Notes: generated from the letters alone by a model not told the origin. DNA of 64,000 bases from Mastigias papua (GCA_964019165.1 OZ025283.1:4351001-4415000); one strand, 5' to 3'; positions 26,301 to 35,430 are shown, counted from the stretch's first letter. Numbers and translations: made by a program.

Positions 26301-29300
26301 TCATTTTTCTTAGCTGGAAAACATTTTTTTATTTGTTTCCACAGCTTTTTTGGATTATTTGCCTGTTCATTGAGTAGTTCTCGATTGTATTTTATGATGT
26401 TTTGCCTCTGCATCTTTGTCACTAAGTTGCGTTTCCTTTTATATGCTGACCAGTCTTTTTCCGTGCCAGATTTTCTAGCCTTTGATAAAAGGAAATCCCT
26501 CTCTCTCATAGCTTTTCTAAGGTCACAATCCAACCACGGACAGTCACGTCCTCTAACAATGCGCTCTTTCAATGGGGCATGATTATCGATAATGGCAATG
26601 AGATGCTCTTTGAATATCCTCCATGCAGAATTTGTGTCGCGAATATTCAACAATTTATCCCATGGGGCCCGTATGAGATCAAACTTGAGTGCTTTCATGT
26701 CACACTTGGAGTAGTCTCTATACCAGATTTTGCGTGGTTTATATCTTGCACAATGCATTCTTCGAATAACTCCGGTCAATTGATGGTCGCTCAAACCTAC
26801 TTCTGCAGCACTTGTTTTCAGTACTTTCGAGGCATCATTTGTCAAAACAACGTCTATAAGAGTACATGTACCCTGTGCCACTCTTGTTGGTTCCTTTATG
26901 ACTTGATCAAAGCCGTTTAATCGAATAATATCCTTTAGCGCTATGTTATCTGCTCGTTTTTGATAGTTGCAATTTAGGTCTCCAGTCAATATAACCTCTT
27001 TTCCTTCCGCGAGAACTAAATTTAATATTTGCTCGAATTTGGTTTCAAATTCTGAATCGAGCTATTTAGAGGTATCTCGAGGTCTGTAAATGATACTGAG
27101 CAAGATGGGTTTTGATTTCTTTATCATTATCTCAATCCACAGACATTCAATTCCATTGACTTCAAGATCGTACCTCCTATGCACCTGCAAATCATCACGC
27201 ATGTAAATAGCAACACCGCCACCCGAACCTTTTGCTCTATTCTTTCTTTCCAATCTATACCCAGGTATTGATACTTCTTCATCAGCGATATCACCATTTA
27301 AATGTGTCTCAGTCACTCCAAATATCTGAATCTCCTTTCTTGTCTCATCCATAAGTAGCCTTAACTGCTCGATTTTTCCAAAGCAGTGTAAACCCCTTAC
27401 ATTCTGCTGAAAGATCTTTAATCCTCTATTACGAACGAAATTCCCAATATTTGCGAAAAGAGGATTGGTCGGGCCTGGACATGTCTCTATGTCTCCAGCC
27501 ATTAGCAACAAGAGTAAAAGCAAGCCTTTTCTGGATGTAATTTGTAGGCCTAAGCGTGGGCTTAGTTTCAAGTTAGGGTGCACGCAGCTCTCACACCACA
27601 TCGCCGAATAAACATGACTTTGGTTCATGGTTGTGTCATCCAAAGCATCAGATATTGTAATATTTCGGTAAACACAACTTGTTGCTGATATAGGTTGCTG
27701 ATGTGTTTCCCATCTAAAGCTCCTATGCAGTTTGGGAATTGCCAGGGGTGGACCCAGGAAAACATCTGAGTGTAGCTTGTGTCTAGAAGAGGGTGTAGTC
27801 AAATTTTTGGCTGGGCGTGGTCATCAGTTTGAAGCCTTATATATAATTTAAGACAAACATTTCTTTGCACCCATACGCAAAGTTGGAAGTTCACAGGAGA
27901 CATCCTTTTCTACCAATGTCTATTTATGAAATACTGTAATCTGAAATGGCATAAAGACCATTGAAATTCCTGAAGGAGAAATTATCTCAAACATATTTTA
28001 TATTATAAATGTCCCCAATACCCTGCCATACATATACATATTTATCCCTGATCCTAAATAGACATTTATTTTTGCCCCGAGAGTACATTGAAAAGTATTG
28101 CAGAACCCAAACTGTCCTTCGTTTACGCCTTGGCCATAACTCATCACTTTAGAACATCGTGTCGCTAACAAATTAGAGTTCCTCAGAGAAGGCATGCATG
28201 ATATATGAAAACATGTACCTGGCCTATTGTTTTTACTGCAGAGTCTTCATGTTTGTAATAAGTGACATTGATATTTGCTTTATCTAAACTGAAGCTTTCA
28301 TGCTACTTTCCAAGCTCTCCTTCTCTTATGGCTCTATACGCTATTAAGCAACTGTCACAGTATTTCATTAGAGAGTTTAGGCATCACATACGTTAACGTT
28401 AACGTTACCCTTACAGACATGAGATGACAGTACGCCCCCGCGTCACATCCGTATGACCAGACATGAGGGCATGCACGTCAGCATATGTCTGATACCAAAA
28501 GTACGCTTTTTTCAATCTATTTCTTTTGCAGAAGTAAATGCATTAGCTATATATTTAGGCAAGTTTCAAGACTGCCTTTGGCAAGCAACCTATATTAATC
28601 CGTACAATGTAGTGTGGGCTTTCATTTAATGCTCACTGCTGCTATATGTCTTAATAAATTCTCAGTATTTCCAATAGCACGAAGAATGATAGATATCATA
28701 AACTAGAGTTAATGTGAGCCAACTGTATTGCCTAACCACTTCTCTTTCGCATATCAATAAATGAAAAGAAGCTAAAGTCACTAGGCGTTTAAAACATGCT
28801 ATTTAAACAAAAATAATTTTGCTTACTTTGCCGTATTCATCATATCTACATTGGTTATGAATGTAAATATCTCCACAAAAAAATTGTGTCGAAAAACCGC
28901 AAGTTACACTTTGAAAAATGCTAACGTTTGGCTCAACGTTAACTTAGTGAAGCTAACGTTCATGAACAATGGGTAGAAATATTAACGTTAGAGTCCTCCC
29001 CTTCGAAACTTGGCTGCTCACATGATTCTATAGGTGTTGATATCAATGAAATGACAAGACAATAGATGATGACGCAATAATGTTGACGTTAAGGTTAGCG
29101 AATGTGCTGCTTAAACTCTCTATTGAAGTTAAGAGTACGGCGCTTGCATCGATAGCTCAGACTATTATGTGCCGACTTGGAGATGAACGGAAGTGGCCAG
29201 AAGGGAACTGCTGTCGTATTCCTCTTGCTCGAGTTTGAACGCAATTCCATCAGATTCTAGCACTAGTGGAACTTCATTACTATTGGATGATGCCAACTAT

Positions 29301-32300
29301 TCAAAATTCCACTAGTGCTCCGCCAAAAGTGAGCACTAGTGTCAACCAGAGTTCAGCACTAGTGTCAATCATTTTTCAAAGTCCACTAGTGCTCCCGCCA
29401 GGATTGAGCACTAGTGGAACTTCATCATGACTGGATGATGCCAACTATTCAAAAATCTACTAGTGCTCCCGCCAAAATTGAACACTAGTGTCAATCAACT
29501 TTTCAAAGCCCAACTATGTTGCTGCCAGCCTCTGCACTAGTGTCGATCAGGTTTTCCAAGCATGTTCGTGGGTTTTGATGTTTAAAATCATGATATTTTA
29601 CGGATCCAGTTGTCCTCACTAGCGCTCGGACATGGGCATAGCTTCATGCGGAATGTGAAGTCTATTCCACCAAAAAACTGAAATATTGCATCACCTTATA
29701 GACTAGGGAGCTGCCTCGAAGAAAATCAAGAAATCTGACAAGTGCTCAAACTACAATAGCACTAGTCTGCCTCTGCCCCTGAATCGCCACCTTCCTTTTG
29801 TAGAGATGGCTATATCCCTACATTGGTCTTTCGTTTCTGGTAGTTGAAGATATCGACCTTGCAAGCATTCATAAATTTTTTTGCAGACAAACGGAACAAA
29901 CATTGATATAGTGGTACGAAGAATTCTATACTGGTATTGTAGACTTTGGTATGATTCACCAGTTGCGAGAAACCGTAGTGTTACAGCTAGTTTTTCTTCC
30001 ATGGAAAAGGGCCTTCTCATCAAAGTTGATTTCTTCTCGGTGTGTGGCCTGAGGATAGTTACCAGTTCCTAAAAAATGATCATTAGCATGAAATCTGCAA
30101 AATTCAGGTTTTATGTGCCTTGCTTAAGAAACATGAGGCTCAAATCTGGCCAAAACCTAACAAAAATTTATGAAACACAGGTAGGCTAAGTGTCCAAAGT
30201 ACACTCTAGAAATCTGTTTTTGCGAGAAAGTTTGTTATTAGCTAGAGACAAAATACAACATCTAGTTGATTAAGACATCATACCTCATAAACATCGGTAT
30301 TCATTCGGAGATATTTACGAAATGATTCTGCGTCTTGAAGCCTTAGTTCTTGCATAATCATGTTGCAAGTGCTCTTTTCCTCTCTTCGCACTAGCCATTC
30401 CTTAACCCAAGCCCTTCTCCTTTGCTTCTTTATTCCCCATTTTCCACTAAGATGTACCATGCTGGCACATACACACACTAGAATTTCCTCGTCTTCATCA
30501 TTGAAGCTCTCCATATTGTTAAAATGCTTCACTGCATCTTACTTTTGGTAAAGCGATCGTGGGCACCCTTTCGACATCCTCCCGATATTCGGAATAAAAT
30601 CAAACCAATATGATTATATTCCGCCTACGCTTAGATTGCCTGCGATCCATTTCGCATTATTTTTAGGCCTGTTACACGGTGAGATCCTCAAAGTGATAAT
30701 CCGATAAATGATATCTCATGTGATATCCAGCTGAAAATCGGTACGTGTAGCCCGGCCCATTGAAAGAAATAGTTATCAAGTATTACGCTTTGGTTGTAAC
30801 TTATGTATACATACCTTTGGAACATGATGGGTATTCCTTTTAACTTTTCAACATTATTACCTTGTATATAGCCACCTTCGGTACCTTTAACTTCCACTAT
30901 ATATTCTGAATAAAATCATATCAATTTGATTATCTTCCGCCAACGCTTAGATTATCTACGATCAATTTTTTGGAATAATTTTTAGCTTGTTGCACAATGA
31001 AATAATTATAGTGATAATCCGATAATTGATATTTCATCCATCCAATATCCAGCTAAAATTCGCTACATTTGACTCGGCCCTATAACAGATTATATCGACA
31101 GATATCCGATTTGAGATATCAAATTTGAATCCTAGATATAATGATCTTCTGATGTACGCTTTACAGCTGTCCATTGCACTCTCCCTCGCTCTCCTTCACA
31201 TTTTATATTCAACAAGAAAATAGAGGTCGTTCATCTGCTTCTTGAAAATGTTGTACTCTGACACTCAGACTCCTAATTTATCAAATAAACAAATGATGAA
31301 GTCAACACATTAAGATGACATTCCTGAAGGACATCCGTGCACATGGGGGAGGGGGTGTTTACACAATGCGGCTGTCTAGATGTTTAGGATGTTACAGCAA
31401 GACAACACTTCTGGATAACGGTCGCAGAAAGATGATAATGAAGAGGGTCACAAAGGATAAAGGAGCAAGTAATAATGATGATGTAGCAAAGATGGGGGTA
31501 GTGCTTATTTTGGACATTGTAACTTGTATGAAGCAGACATTCACAGAGACTGACTTCTTAGATGAGAAGTGAATTATCACATGACTTGTTCAGTTCTTTC
31601 TATGCTCTCTTCAGAAATTGCCAAATAGCAAACAGCATTCTACTGTGACCCATAGGGACAAGACAAACTGTCTTTTGATTGGATACAACTGTCTTTTCAC
31701 TGGACAAAACATTCTATTGGACTGGACAAAGCTTTCTTTTGACTGGACAAAGCATTCTGTTGACTGGAAAAAACCTTCTTGACACTTTATAATGCTTTCT
31801 ATAAAGCGACCGTGCTTGTGCCCCCGTCAATACACCTCCACAGCCTTCATGCAGTTATGGGTGGCAGTTAGGAGCTAGTAGAAGGTCCCATGCTTACTAC
31901 TCATTGTCTGTTTATTCATGTTTCAAATGAAGCTCAATATCCCTGGAGTATGGAAATATACATAATGTCCAAAATGTAGAACGCCAATGTGTTTTGTTAT
32001 CGCACTTTTCAAAAGCTTATGTTTTCCAACCAGTAATGAAAATACTATCATCTTTACACACTTCCGCATTCCCGACGAATCAACAGGTGTATGCCCGTTT
32101 TCGAAACGCTCAATATTGGTAGTGTGCATATGTAAACGGAGAAAAGCAACCGAATTAATGGTGATCCTCTGTGGTAAATTACCAGAGCAGTTTTTATATG
32201 GCCTAGGTATTCGGCATTCTTCAAGATATTTGATTAGTCCCCAGTCAAAGGTGTGACTTCAAAAAAAGCTCTCCTTCAAGGTTCGCAATAAATCATATTG

Positions 32301-34374
32301 AAAACTCAAAAGATGCTTTAAATCTCGAACTCATTAAAATAGTGTATGAAAACTGTGGCAAATCCAAACTTAATTCCTTTCCTATGTTTTCGTCCAAGCT
32401 CTTCCTTATAGTCGTTTGGTTCGATACCTGGTGTAGGAGCATGTGCACAGTGGTGCAAGCACTTTCACCCGAATAAAATTTTTAAAATTTCATAGCAACA
32501 GGCTATTGGTTTAGTTTTTTAAAATAAAAATTTTTACATGTTGTAATTGTGACTCAGAATGAATTCATTGTAGTGCACTCAAAACTCTAATAATGCATGT
32601 GCTTGTAGAGTCGTATTCAAGGGAATACGTGCAAAGCACGTTAAAGCCAAGTAAATTTTGTCTAGCGAAAACAAAATTTTGTCCAGTCAAAAGAAAGCTT
32701 TGTCTAGTGGAAAGACAGTTTTGTCCATTGAAAAGAATGTTCCTTCAGTCAAAAGAAACTTGTGTCCACTCAAAAGAAAGCTGTGACTTATACGTATGGG
32801 CCACCTTAGTTTACATTGTTTCCATATAGATGTTTAAATAGCTTTTAGCATGAAATTGATGGACGTTCGAAGGGGGGATCTCTTAATACGGACAGCACCA
32901 GACAATGGGGGAAAGGGGGTCTAAAATTTGTGCTTTTTACTGGACGTCCTTTGTGAATGGCTCCTAAGACATTAGCACAGAATATCACTTATGAAATTTT
33001 CACTGGTTAGGTTCTGTTTTGAAGCAAAGCTTTGTAATTTCCTCAAGCATTGCCTTTGTCTAACTAAGACCTAATAGGACACGAGTCACGATAAAAAGGA
33101 CAGAATAAACGCAGGAGCTCGCCGCATGGGCCTCTATCCTTTCAACCGAAGTTCAAACGAAAAATTGTACTATACACTTCATCGACATTTGGCTCAAACT
33201 CAGAGCACAAATCCAACCAATGCTAGATTTGGATCTCGATATTGCTGAAAAATGGTAGTCTTATATACTCTACGTTTTGCAGAACAACTGAAAATTCGGC
33301 AAACTTGTCTGAGTTCACTGCAACTGCTCCATTATCGCTCACTCAGTGGATTTGATAGCACCATCATGCGACCAATAATTCAAGGAGTAAAGGCAGACTT
33401 TATGCAAGTTATCAAGAATACTGACGATTACGTTAGAACACACTGATTAATTAAACTGACTTCATTTCCATCCTGACCGATGAAGGACAGTCCAGACTAG
33501 AGCCAGAAAGCCGCAAAAACTCTATTTTCAGTAAATTTATCCCATGCCTTGAGAGAACAAGTGCGCTATTATCACCTACGTTAATCGCAGCATTTCCACA
33601 CGATGCTAGGAGCAGTTTGTTTACAGCACACCTCCACAATTTCTAAAGTAAACAATTTTACTTCGTGCATAGTTTATGGCTGCTTTGAGCAAAGTTACTG
33701 CATAGTGTTAGAGAAAGACGTTGATGGGGTATCATCACCACTTACCTCTAGAACAGTCAAGATATTTTATGCAATTAACGTCATCTATTGATCACGTTGA
33801 TCTAGCATTCTGGAAACTTTTTGAGTAAGTAGCTTAAGGAGCATAAATGATTATCAGCTTTCTCAGTGTAAAAGGTAATTCATATTCGATTGCAATAGTA
33901 AACGATTGGAGTTATTGCCAAAGATTTCCTCATAAACACCTTAAATAAATTGCATTATATGAGCTAGAACCTGAGTGTTTGCTAAAACCTATAGATGTAC
34001 TTTGTGTTTCGCTGTTTTGTAAGAAACATTCTGTGAATTTCTTTATTTTCTTTTCTTGTCTCTCAGTTTCAATGACTGTGTTGTCAAGGTTTAGTACAAA
34101 TTAGTTTTGTTGCTAGTGAATTCAATATTTCTTAATGGTTTTTAGCAGAATTGAAAGATTTTGCTCGTAAAAAGAACTTATTCTTTTGGGTATTGAACTT
34201 TGGAATATTATGGTGATATAATACAATTTTTTCTAGCATCACTGCCGTAGCTGTGGTGGGATATTCTGTAATAGTTGCTCCGACAATACAATGCCACTGC
34301 CATCTTCAGCAAAACCTGTTAGAGTATGTGATTCCTGTCATGACAAGTTGCTTGCAAGATATAAAGCTTCCTAA
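12018..34374 (+). CDS. RUFY-type RUN and FYVE domain protein, last three exons (partial)
   Basis: Exons 12018-12060 (14 codons), 12424-12501 (26) and 34237-34374 (45 plus stop) are all phase 0 with good sites (CTCAG|, AAG|GTATTA; TCTAG|, AAG|GTAAGT; TTCTAG|). Spliced, they give [14 protein letters not shown], the coiled-coil end, then [20 protein letters not shown], and a complete FYVE domain to RYKAS-stop. The coil-to-FYVE order, W-x-D-D linker, [10 protein letters not shown] segment and short tail after the last Cys pair fit RUFY1/2 best; EEA1 and other FYVE proteins differ here. RUFY proteins act on early endosomes, binding PI3P through FYVE and small GTPases through other domains. Upstream exons (RUN domain, coiled coil) were not found. 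The 21,735 bp last intron is filled with nested transposons, yet the exons show no damage. Confidence 0.82.
12424..12501 (+). CDS. RUFY-like FYVE domain, 5' exon
   Basis: 26 codons with the FYVE signature W-x-x-D start (VWKDD), first zinc pair CQQC, and basic SRRK at the exon end. The donor GTAAGT follows directly, so R-R-K joins H-H-C-R of the next exon only after splicing. Confidence 0.85.
12619..12711 (+). repeat. Intron segment with a diverged direct copy at 33806-33898
   Basis: About 93 bp (CATTCTAGAAACGTTTGG through TCTCAGTGTAAACGGTAATT) aligns to the second copy at very roughly three-quarters identity. The two copies lie near opposite ends of the last RUFY intron. Confidence 0.65.
12983..13290 (+). 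pseudogene. Possible copia gag remnant
   Basis: An ATG-led stretch reads [19 protein letters not shown], like the L-x-D-x-L-W-x-I-V-x-G segment near the start of copia gag proteins; the frame then decays with several stops. Weak, single-motif evidence. Confidence 0.4.
13291..15469. other. Intronic sequence without a clear gene
   Basis: No supported gene or clean repeat. On minus at about 14620-14870 a broken frame reads [20 protein letters not shown], then later [13 protein letters not shown]. The Cys pairs and N-x-V-Y-K could be a GIY-YIG remnant of a Penelope-like element, but I would not rely on it. Confidence 0.35.
15470..15826 (-). pseudogene. copia RNase H C-terminal remnant
   Basis: Minus strand: [15 protein letters not shown], the copia RNase H signature (ALSTAEAEY in others), then after stops the matching tail with [17 protein letters not shown], which corresponds to the H-I-D-x-x-x-H-F-x-R region. 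The upstream RT part is absent. The break falls exactly where inverted-repeat element sequence starts at about 15826. Confidence 0.75.
17361..18050 (+). pseudogene. Myb/trihelix-like accessory protein of Harbinger H2
   Basis: After an acceptor-like TTTTCAG the frame reads [19 protein letters not shown], then [20 protein letters not shown]: the W-x-D-x-E-x-x-x-L-I-x-x-W helix of SANT/trihelix domains, followed by [11 protein letters not shown]. Stops follow (first after VHFM), then [16 protein letters not shown], the second and third helices. H1 uses a MADF-BESS protein in this role, so the two Harbinger lineages carry different accessory proteins. The copia insertion at 18089 lies just downstream. 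Confidence 0.72.
18089..18282 (-). repeat. 3' LTR of copia 1
   Basis: 194 bp, starts TGTTAAGAATCTCTGTG and ends GTCCTTCAACA on plus. Same length as the partner at 22326-22519. Confidence 0.92.
18534..21430 (-). pseudogene. copia 1 pol (protease, integrase, RT, RNase H)
   Basis: Protease active site [10 protein letters not shown] at about 21410-21380. Integrase zinc-binding region with [10 protein letters not shown] and [10 protein letters not shown], catalytic Asp in [10 protein letters not shown], Glu in [10 protein letters not shown]; the middle Asp region reads RTENRGEY and not SDNGGEY, so that Asp is lost. The RT catalytic motif [10 protein letters not shown] (19274-19053 frame) is intact. 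RNase H has [16 protein letters not shown] and [13 protein letters not shown] (18992-18534). Several stops and frameshifts lie between these blocks. Confidence 0.88.
21540..22184 (-). pseudogene. copia 1 gag with zinc knuckle
   Basis: Starts [19 protein letters not shown], the usual copia gag opening, then shifts frame near 22075. 22072-21656 is open ([20 protein letters not shown], then [16 protein letters not shown]), matching the gag core helices. A further frame holds the zinc knuckle [14 protein letters not shown] (C-x2-C-x4-H-x4-C). Gag coats the RNA in the particle; here it is broken. Confidence 0.85.
22326..22519 (-). repeat. 5' LTR of copia 1
   Basis: 194 bp partner LTR. Just inside, at 22311-22323, CTGGACCCATATA resembles the anticodon-stem sequence of initiator tRNA-Met (CTGGGCCCATAAC), the primer type known from Drosophila copia. 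Confidence 0.92.
23233..23308. repeat. (TAA)n microsatellite, tail of element B
   Basis: About 25 units of AAT/TAA. A second shorter run at 23344-23362 is the tail of element A. Confidence 0.92.
23344..24470 (-). mobile_element. Non-LTR retrotransposon A, 5'-truncated, inside element B
   Basis: Starts abruptly in the RT near 24455 and ends in its own short (TTA)n tail at 23344-23362. Beyond that tail sequence resumes that looks like the 3' UTR and tail of element B, so A is taken as nested in B's 3' UTR. The RT differs clearly from B's, so these are two families. Confidence 0.65.
23480..24454 (-). pseudogene. Non-LTR element A reverse transcriptase, C-terminal two thirds
   Basis: From [13 protein letters not shown] the frame runs without stops to the end: [20 protein letters not shown], catalytic [11 protein letters not shown] (F-A-D-D), [40 protein letters not shown]. 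The open frame continues upstream to 24526, but those residues look unrelated. A close relative lies at 56341-57830. Confidence 0.82.
24584..27628 (-). pseudogene. Non-LTR element B ORF2: endonuclease and reverse transcriptase, two stops
   Basis: One frame from Met 27628 to the stop at 24584, about 1014 codons, interrupted only by TAG at 27062-27064 and TAA at 26240-26242. It opens with a hydrophobic run and [11 protein letters not shown], the standard start of many CR1/L2-like ORF2 proteins. The endonuclease shows [18 protein letters not shown] and ILTGDLNC. The RT shows [48 protein letters not shown] and catalytic [10 protein letters not shown]. Two nonsense changes with no frameshift mark a fairly recent insertion. 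Confidence 0.87.
28371..29120. mobile_element. 750 bp MITE with GAGAGTTTA ends
   Basis: Ends GAGAGTTTAGGCATCACATA and, inverted at 29120, GAGAGTTTAAGCAGCACATT are flanked by TA on both sides (28369-28370, 29121-29122). The interior repeats GTTAACGTTA near both ends. Non-coding. A TA target suggests a Tc1/mariner-related source. Confidence 0.75.
29258..29560. repeat. CACTAGTG-rich repeat block
   Basis: At least eight CACTAGTG or ACTAGT palindromes alternate in orientation with spacers such as GTGCTCCCGCCAAAATTGA and TGGATGATGCCAACTATTCA. A larger unit of about 145 bp occurs twice (from about 29262 and 29407). Non-coding. Confidence 0.8.
31081..31652. other. Intronic sequence without a gene
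   Basis: Right flank of the outer inverted-repeat element. Short open frames only (largest 85 codons), none with a recognisable motif. Confidence 0.5.
31653..32795. mobile_element. Foldback-like element with tandem repeats in its arms
   Basis: 31653-31780 is a tandem array of roughly 22 bp units (TTCTTTTGACTGGACAAAGC). 32640-32795 holds the same unit inverted (TTTTGTCCAGTCAAAAGAAAGC). About 850 bp of unique sequence lies between. Inverted arms made of short tandem repeats are typical of foldback elements. An open frame across the right array is just translated repeat. No target duplication was resolved. Confidence 0.6.
32830..33805. other. Intronic sequence without a gene
   Basis: Short open frames only, without motifs; upstream of the intron-end direct repeat. 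Confidence 0.45.
33806..33898 (+). repeat. Second copy of the intron-end direct repeat
   Basis: CATTCTGGAAACTTTTTGAG through TTTCTCAGTGTAAAAGGTAA, matching 12619-12711 in the same orientation. It ends about 340 bp before the last RUFY exon. Confidence 0.65.
34237..34374 (+). CDS. RUFY-like FYVE domain, terminal exon
   Basis: Begins [14 protein letters not shown] (PI3P-binding and zinc ligands), continues to [10 protein letters not shown], and ends 10 residues later. Cys spacing is complete for a two-zinc FYVE fold when joined to 12424-12501. A possible polyadenylation signal AATAAA lies at 35046-35051; nearer ones were not seen. Confidence 0.88.
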   Translation, partial: HHCRSCGGIFCNSCSDNTMPLPSSAKPVRVCDSCHDKLLARYKAS

Positions 34375-35430
34375 AGATTGCCTTATGCTGGGTTTATTTT
34401 CATTGTCACCCATAGTGGTTGATTTCCTACTCAGTGGGAAAGCTGATTTTTTACAAAGATTTGATTTTATGATTGCTACTAACATGATTTAAGAGTGTTT
34501 TCAAGTGTTTATCTTTTGTTTTTGCTTGTCAACTACCTAGTAGAATGGAGCTATGAATTTTCTCTCCTGGAGGTTTGCTCGCAAATTATGCTTTCCACAC
34601 AATGCAACTACGTACGACACTTTTAACAAATTAGGAAAGATGGAATGAGATACTTCTTCTACGGCCATATCGGACCTTCAGCATAGAAATCATTGCTCAC
34701 TATTCGGGCAAGTTTAATAATCATGGTATAAATATGCAGAATAATATATACATAGCTATCAATATGCATCCCCTATAGAAAAATAGCTGTTGTGCAGTAG
34801 GTGCAGCGAGTTATATTCGTTGAAAACTGGTTATACATAGTTACCACACCTTAGGATTACTTTAAAAGAACATAGGACTTTACTTACACCTTGCTACAAT
34901 GTCTTAATAACAGATCGCCACACATTCGCACACCGTAATCTAATTCTGTACAAGACTGGTTTTAGTAAGTTTGCATTCTGGTTGCTGTCTATGGCATAAG
35001 TTTTTCATTCCAATTCCTTGGCCGTATCATATACGAGATATAAATAATAAAATAATGTTTATGAAGTGGATTATAATGGTGATCTATTGAAGATAGGTAG
35101 TATATATGGCATTATGTATAAACATCTTAATTGTATCTCTAATGCATTAGGATTAGGATTATAAATATATTTAATAACGCAAAAAACCAGTAGTACTCCT
35201 GGTAGAAGAAACTGTAACCGATGTGTCTATAAAAAACCAAAAACAGCGTTTTAAGCCCTATCCACACGGTAAAACATCGGCAAACATGTGCTTGACAATA
35301 TTGGAGAAGCTTTAAAGCACTATCATACGTCATCATACTTCGTCAACCAAATGTCTGACGCTGTTTGATGCAATTGCACACGAAGACGTGATTACTGTAT
35401 CCAAGGAGGATGGATACCAAAAATATAATA
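34375..35430. other. 3' flank of the RUFY-like gene
   Basis: Presumed 3' UTR and downstream sequence, with AATAAA at 35046-35051. At 35241-35290 AGCCCTATCCACACGGTAAA looks like the outer end of a DNA transposon, perhaps the Harbinger remnant that follows, but no mirror copy was found. Confidence 0.4.

Larger units (their letters stand above)
23233..27692 (-). mobile_element. Non-LTR retrotransposon B, nearly full length, inserted in H2 transposase
   Basis: Minus strand. The 5' end is near 27692, directly after GALDGKHIS codons of the Harbinger gene, and the 3' end is in the (TTA)n tract 23233-23308. It encodes an AP endonuclease plus RT in one frame. Its 3' UTR appears split by retrotransposon A: TCTGGTGACCTGGATAAAT followed by the (TTA)n tail lies beyond A. 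No clear target duplication was resolved. Confidence 0.75.
27745..29781. mobile_element. Non-autonomous hAT-like element
   Basis: 8 bp direct repeats AATTGCCA (27737-27744) and AATCGCCA (29782-29789) flank a segment ending in inverted (CA)GGGGTGGACC and GTCTGCCTCTGCCCCTG. The duplicated bases are the W-(Q/R)-F codons of the Harbinger transposase, and removing the segment plus one repeat rejoins that gene. 8 bp duplications and CAGGG-type ends are hAT features. No transposase is present; the content is a MITE and a minisatellite. Confidence 0.75.
22554..30514 (-). pseudogene. Harbinger H2 transposase, fragmented by three insertions
   Basis: Exon 1 is 30514-30284 ([35 protein letters not shown]; donor GAG|GTATGA). 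Exon 2 starts at 30068 (acceptor TTTTTTAG) with [17 protein letters not shown] and runs to 29790, continues after the hAT-like insertion at 27736 with [16 protein letters not shown], and after the non-LTR composite at about 23240 with [18 protein letters not shown] frameshift precedes [16 protein letters not shown] (first Asp). Then come [10 protein letters not shown] (second Asp), KRILNYR, and the C-terminal part at 22859-22554. The region around the catalytic Glu is not recognisable. Long dead. Confidence 0.85.
16964..30758. mobile_element. PIF/Harbinger transposon H2, expanded by nested insertions
   Basis: TIRs of about 200 bp (16964 to about 17165; about 30556 to 30758) match through CGATTTTCAGCTGGATATCA and GATCGCAGGCAATCTAA, with 3 bp target duplication ATT (16961-16963, 30759-30761). 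It carries a Myb/trihelix-like gene on + and a transposase on -. The 13.8 kb length comes from a copia element, a non-LTR composite and a hAT-like element inserted in its genes; the original element was roughly 3 kb. Confidence 0.85.
15826..31080. mobile_element. Outer long-inverted-repeat element, split by Harbinger H2
   Basis: Left arm is 15826 to about 16279. Its inverted copy is about 16764-16963 plus 30762-31080, with H2 (16964-30758) sitting inside that right arm. The sequence CTTTCAATGTGTTGCCCG (16076-16093) is mirrored by CGGGCAACACATT (16951-16963) joined to GAAAG (30762-30766). Without H2 it would be a roughly 1.4 kb element with arms over 450 bp and a loop near 16280-16763. Its outer TIR (ends GGGCCGAG at 31080) is related to that of H2, so it looks like a non-autonomous relative. 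About 75 bp of the left end is missing, replaced by copia remnant. Confidence 0.72.

Noticed and set aside
28381..28410. Repeated GTTAACGTTAACG as a possible regulatory array
   Set aside because: Explained by the subterminal part of the MITE 28371-29120, as it recurs near its other end.
31315..31572. 85-codon open frame on +
   Set aside because: No motif and no splice context; lies in the RUFY intron and overlaps an equally long antisense frame.
32593..32829. 78-codon frame rich in K-x-x-F-C-P-V-K
   Set aside because: It is the translation of the tandem repeat in the foldback arm, not a cysteine-rich peptide gene.
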